Shown here: positions 61,983 to 64,000 of the stretch, in pieces
Numbering within the stretch: the stretch's first letter is position 1
Layout of the letters: each line of letters begins with the position of its first letter
Assembly (NCBI RefSeq): GCF_030433715.1
Contig: NZ_JAROCC010000002.1
Location: 283,070-347,069, forward strand
DNA from: Sporosarcina highlanderae
GTDB lineage: Bacteria > Bacillota > Bacilli > Bacillales_A > Planococcaceae
Direction of reading: 5' to 3'
DNA: 64,000 nucleotides
Position numbers and translations under genes: made by a program
Notes under the pieces: generated by a model
What the model saw: the letters and a program-made list of their open reading frames with translations, nothing else
Told to the model about the DNA's origin: nothing
Database searches by the model: none

Positions 61983-63047
61983 ATGGACAAGTTAGTGAAG
62001 TTACGAGACAGATTCGATGAATTAGGAATTGATGGGATGCTTATTACAGATCCGTATAACCGGAGATACTTGACGGGTTTTACCGGAACAGCGGGAACGG
62101 TGCTTGTTTCTAAAACTGAAGCATTTTTATTGGTCGATTTCCGTTATACGAGCCAGGCGAATGCGCAAGTTACGGATTTCACTGTGAAAGAAATCGATCG
62201 GTCTATCATTTATAAGGAGATTTCAACGCTTGCGGAAAGCTTGGGAATCAAGAAGTTAGGGTTTGAGCAGCAGCATCAATCCTATTTTTATTATTCTCAG
62301 CTTGTGAAGGAAGTACAGGCGGAGCTTGTGCCTGTATCGAATGTCGTTGAAAAGTTGCGGATGATTAAAAATGAAAATGAAGTGGCCATTTTGAAAAAGG
62401 CTGCTGAAATTGCTGACGCTGCGTTCGAGCATATATTGACATTCATTAAACCAGGGCGCACCGAGATTGAAGTTGCGAATGAGTTAGAATTCCATATACG
62501 GAAATTGGGTGCTACTTCTTCCTCCTTTGATATGATTGTCGCTTCCGGCGTACGTTCCGCGTTGCCGCATGGAGTGGCGAGTGACAAGGTGATTGAGCAA
62601 GGGGATATGGTGACGCTCGACTTCGGTGCGTATTATCAAGGGTACTGCTCCGATATGACAAGAACAGTCGCAGTCGGAGAGCCTGATCCGAAGCTGAAGG
62701 AAATCTATTCAATTGTTTATGATGCCCTTGAAAATGCGCTATCAGGCATAAAGGTCGGAATGACCGGGAAAGAAGCAGATGCATTGACGCGTGATTTGAT
62801 CAGCGAAAAAGGGTATGGCGACAATTATGGACATGGCATGGGGCATGGGATTGGCTTGTATATCCATGAGGACATTTTCATGAATCCGACATGTGAACTG
62901 CTTGTCGAGGAAGGAATGGTGTTGACGGTCGAGCCGGGCATTTATATTCCAGGTCTCGGCGGGGTGCGGATTGAGGATGATATTATTATGAAAAAAGATG
63001 GAATTGAAATCATTACGAAATCACCTAAAGAGTTGATCATTCTTTGA
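61983..63047 (+). CDS. Xaa-Pro peptidase (M24B)
   Basis: This metallopeptidase of 354 aa removes N-terminal residues before proline or splits X-Pro dipeptides. The creatinase-like N-terminal domain covers about 1-125 and the pita-bread domain the rest. Metal ligands are seen in TLDFGAYYQGYCSDMTRT (two Asp), GHGMGHGIGLYIHE (His), TVEPGIY (Glu) and VRIEDD (Glu). ATG 61983 follows GGGGG; TTG 61977 is the alternative. It matches YqhT/PepQ-type enzymes. Confidence 0.94.
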   Translation: MDKLVKLRDRFDELGIDGMLITDPYNRRYLTGFTGTAGTVLVSKTEAFLLVDFRYTSQANAQVTDFTVKEIDRSIIYKEISTLAESLGIKKLGFEQQHQSYFYYSQLVKEVQAELVPVSNVVEKLRMIKNENEVAILKKAAEIADAAFEHILTFIKPGRTEIEVANELEFHIRKLGATSSSFDMIVASGVRSALPHGVASDKVIEQGDMVTLDFGAYYQGYCSDMTRTVAVGEPDPKLKEIYSIVYDALENALSGIKVGMTGKEADALTRDLISEKGYGDNYGHGMGHGIGLYIHEDIFMNPTCELLVEEGMVLTVEPGIYIPGLGGVRIEDDIIMKKDGIEIITKSPKELIIL

Positions 63048-63076
63048 TTTGAATAAAAAATGGACTTACGTGTTAA

Positions 63077-63117
63077 ATAAAAAATGGACTTCCGTGTTAG
63101 TGGAAGTCCATTTTTTG
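63077..63117 (+). terminator. Terminator of the Xaa-Pro peptidase gene, left arm duplicated
   Basis: AAAAAATGGACTTCC pairs with GGAAGTCCATTTTTT. A second copy of the left arm with the following bases (AAAAAATGGACTTACGTGTTA) lies just upstream at 63055-63075, so the arm was duplicated. Confidence 0.9.
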
Positions 63118-63143
63118 AGGTTGTGGGTGCGGCCCGGCGTAAT

Positions 63144-63206
63144 ATCAGTCACTTCAGCAGAGTTATCGGTCACTTTCCAAGAGTTATTGTCGTTTCGTGA
63201 CCTTTT
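63144..63206. repeat. Short TTATCGGTCA-family array with end module
   Basis: Cores at 63144, 63165 and 63186 are 21 bp apart and end in GTTATTGTCGTTTCGT plus GACCTTTTATTA. It lies between the peptidase terminator and the collagen-like gene. Confidence 0.88.
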
Positions 63207-63293
63207 ATTACCGGGTGAATCATGTACTATACGATTCGTAAATAAGTGGTTTCTATTTTATTCAGGGGGGATTTAATGTTGAGAACTCCGTAT

Positions 63294-64000
63294 TTAATTT
63301 ATTGAAATACCAGCACTTGCTACACCTGTTATTGTGGTTACTAAAGATGCAGAAGTGGTTAAAGAAAACACTAAAAGTAGACGGTCACCGGCATTTACTG
63401 GAACTGAAAAGCTATTATTAACACCTTGGTAAGTGTCGCCAACTTTTATGTTCCCGGTTAGGGTTGGAGATAGTGCTACAAAAGCGCCCGTTGGTTGATA
63501 AAGATCGCTACTACCAGTGGCACGATAAATTCGGGCTATAATTGTTGCATTAGCACCCATCACGTTTACCTGTACTGTTACATTGAAAAATCCGGATATA
63601 GCTGTAATATTGCCCGGACGAGGTACTGAAAATGCAAAGTTAGGAAGCCCTGAAAGTTTAATATCATTCCCTACAAGCGAAATATTTGTAACAGAATTTC
63701 CGAACCCTAATAAGGTAGAGGTACCAATTGCACCAAGCGCCGTAGTTGTAAGAACTGCAGCTGTAGCGCCAGATGCAAACGGGATGAGCGCACTTGATCC
63801 TGAAGCGCCAGCATCACCTTTGTCACCTTTGTCGCCCTTATCGCCCTTATCGCCTTTGTCACCTTTCGGACCTTGAGCGCCATCGCTGCCGTTGGTGCCT
63901 GGATCGCCTTTGTCTCCCTTGTCGCCTTTGTCACCTTTCGGACCTTGAGCGCCATCGCTGCCGTTGGTGCCTGGATCGCCTTTGTCTCCCTTGTCGCCCT
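63294..64000 (-). CDS. Collagen-like protein with BclB-type C-terminal domain, partial
   Basis: The frame runs off the right edge, so the N-terminus is missing. Visible are Gly-X-Y triplets (GDKGDKGDPGTNGSDGAQGPK) repeated with a near-exact 72-bp DNA period, then a transition GASGSSALIPFASG and a beta-rich C-terminal domain ending ITGVASAGISIN. This C-terminal domain resembles that of BclB-type exosporium or spore-surface glycoproteins. It probably forms trimeric filaments on the spore or cell surface. Assignment to spores is by family resemblance. Confidence 0.85.
   Translation of the reverse strand, partial: GDKGDKGDPGTNGSDGAQGPKGDKGDKGDKGDPGTNGSDGAQGPKGDKGDKGDKGDKGDKGDAGASGSSALIPFASGATAAVLTTTALGAIGTSTLLGFGNSVTNISLVGNDIKLSGLPNFAFSVPRPGNITAISGFFNVTVQVNVMGANATIIARIYRATGSSDLYQPTGAFVALSPTLTGNIKVGDTYQGVNNSFSVPVNAGDRLLLVFSLTTSASLVTTITGVASAGISIN

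Noticed and set aside
63055..63117. Small insertion element after the Xaa-Pro peptidase gene
   Set aside because: The repeated segment is only the left arm of the terminator. No inverted ends or transposase are present.

Overview
The window looks like a chromosome segment of a low-to-moderate GC, spore-forming Bacillota, most likely Planococcaceae close to Sporosarcina. The evidence is strong AAGGAGG-type ribosome binding sites with many TTG and GTG starts, a des-desK-desR thermosensor operon, a bacillithiol-type YtxJ protein, an yhcEFGHI-like GntR/ABC operon, a trpEDCFBA operon without trpG, a dpp-ykf murein-peptide operon, and a BclB-like collagen protein typical of spore surfaces. There is no rRNA, tRNA, CRISPR array, intact insertion sequence or prophage. 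The species assignment is inference.

Layout. 1-6.3 kb: a partial unknown gene, a LysM-M14 cell-wall peptidase, a DDAH-family guanidino hydrolase divergent from a YqcI/YcgG-family protein, D-serine ammonia-lyase, a twelve-unit 21-bp repeat array, and the wreck of a PhoD-like phosphatase gene. 6.4-9.1 kb: kynU-kynB-kynA, tryptophan to anthranilate. 9.3-12.3 kb: des-desK-desR. 12.4-19.2 kb: single genes (SDR reductase, ytxJ, PlsY-like, PAP2, alkyltransferase-like protein, mscL, DUF2207 protein, a 30-residue membrane peptide). 19.2-23.4 kb: an yhcE-I-like ABC operon with a palindromic operator lying on its promoter. 25.7-35.8 kb: a ureABCEFGD-nikABCDE transcription unit of about 10 kb (urease, its maturation factors and an ABC importer assigned to nickel by context). 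35.9-43.9 kb: dppBCDE-ykfA-ykfC-ykfD. 44.0-49.8 kb: a second oligopeptide transporter (app-like). 50-57.5 kb: a DUF4003 gene and the trp operon behind a Trp-specific T-box. 57.5-63 kb: an RluF-like pseudouridine synthase, a type I toxin-antitoxin locus absent from ordinary ORF lists, an orphan ABC ATPase whose permease is cut to 23 codons, yugN, a DUF2243/ctaG pair and an Xaa-Pro peptidase. 63.3 kb to the end: the C-terminal part of a collagen-like protein.

How the genes fit together. Several units concern peptide and nitrogen supply: murein peptides and oligopeptides are imported and cleaved, urea is hydrolysed by a nickel enzyme with its own importer, and tryptophan can be both made (trp) and degraded to anthranilate (kyn), which TrpD could reuse.

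The least explained feature is a set of intergenic tandem arrays with a strict 20- or 21-bp period. They fall into three sequence families, one of which recurs at five places and ends four times with the same module. The arrays lie between genes and in leaders, including the transcribed stretch between the trp T-box terminator and trpE. With the type I toxin-antitoxin locus they are the best candidates for something not captured by standard annotation.
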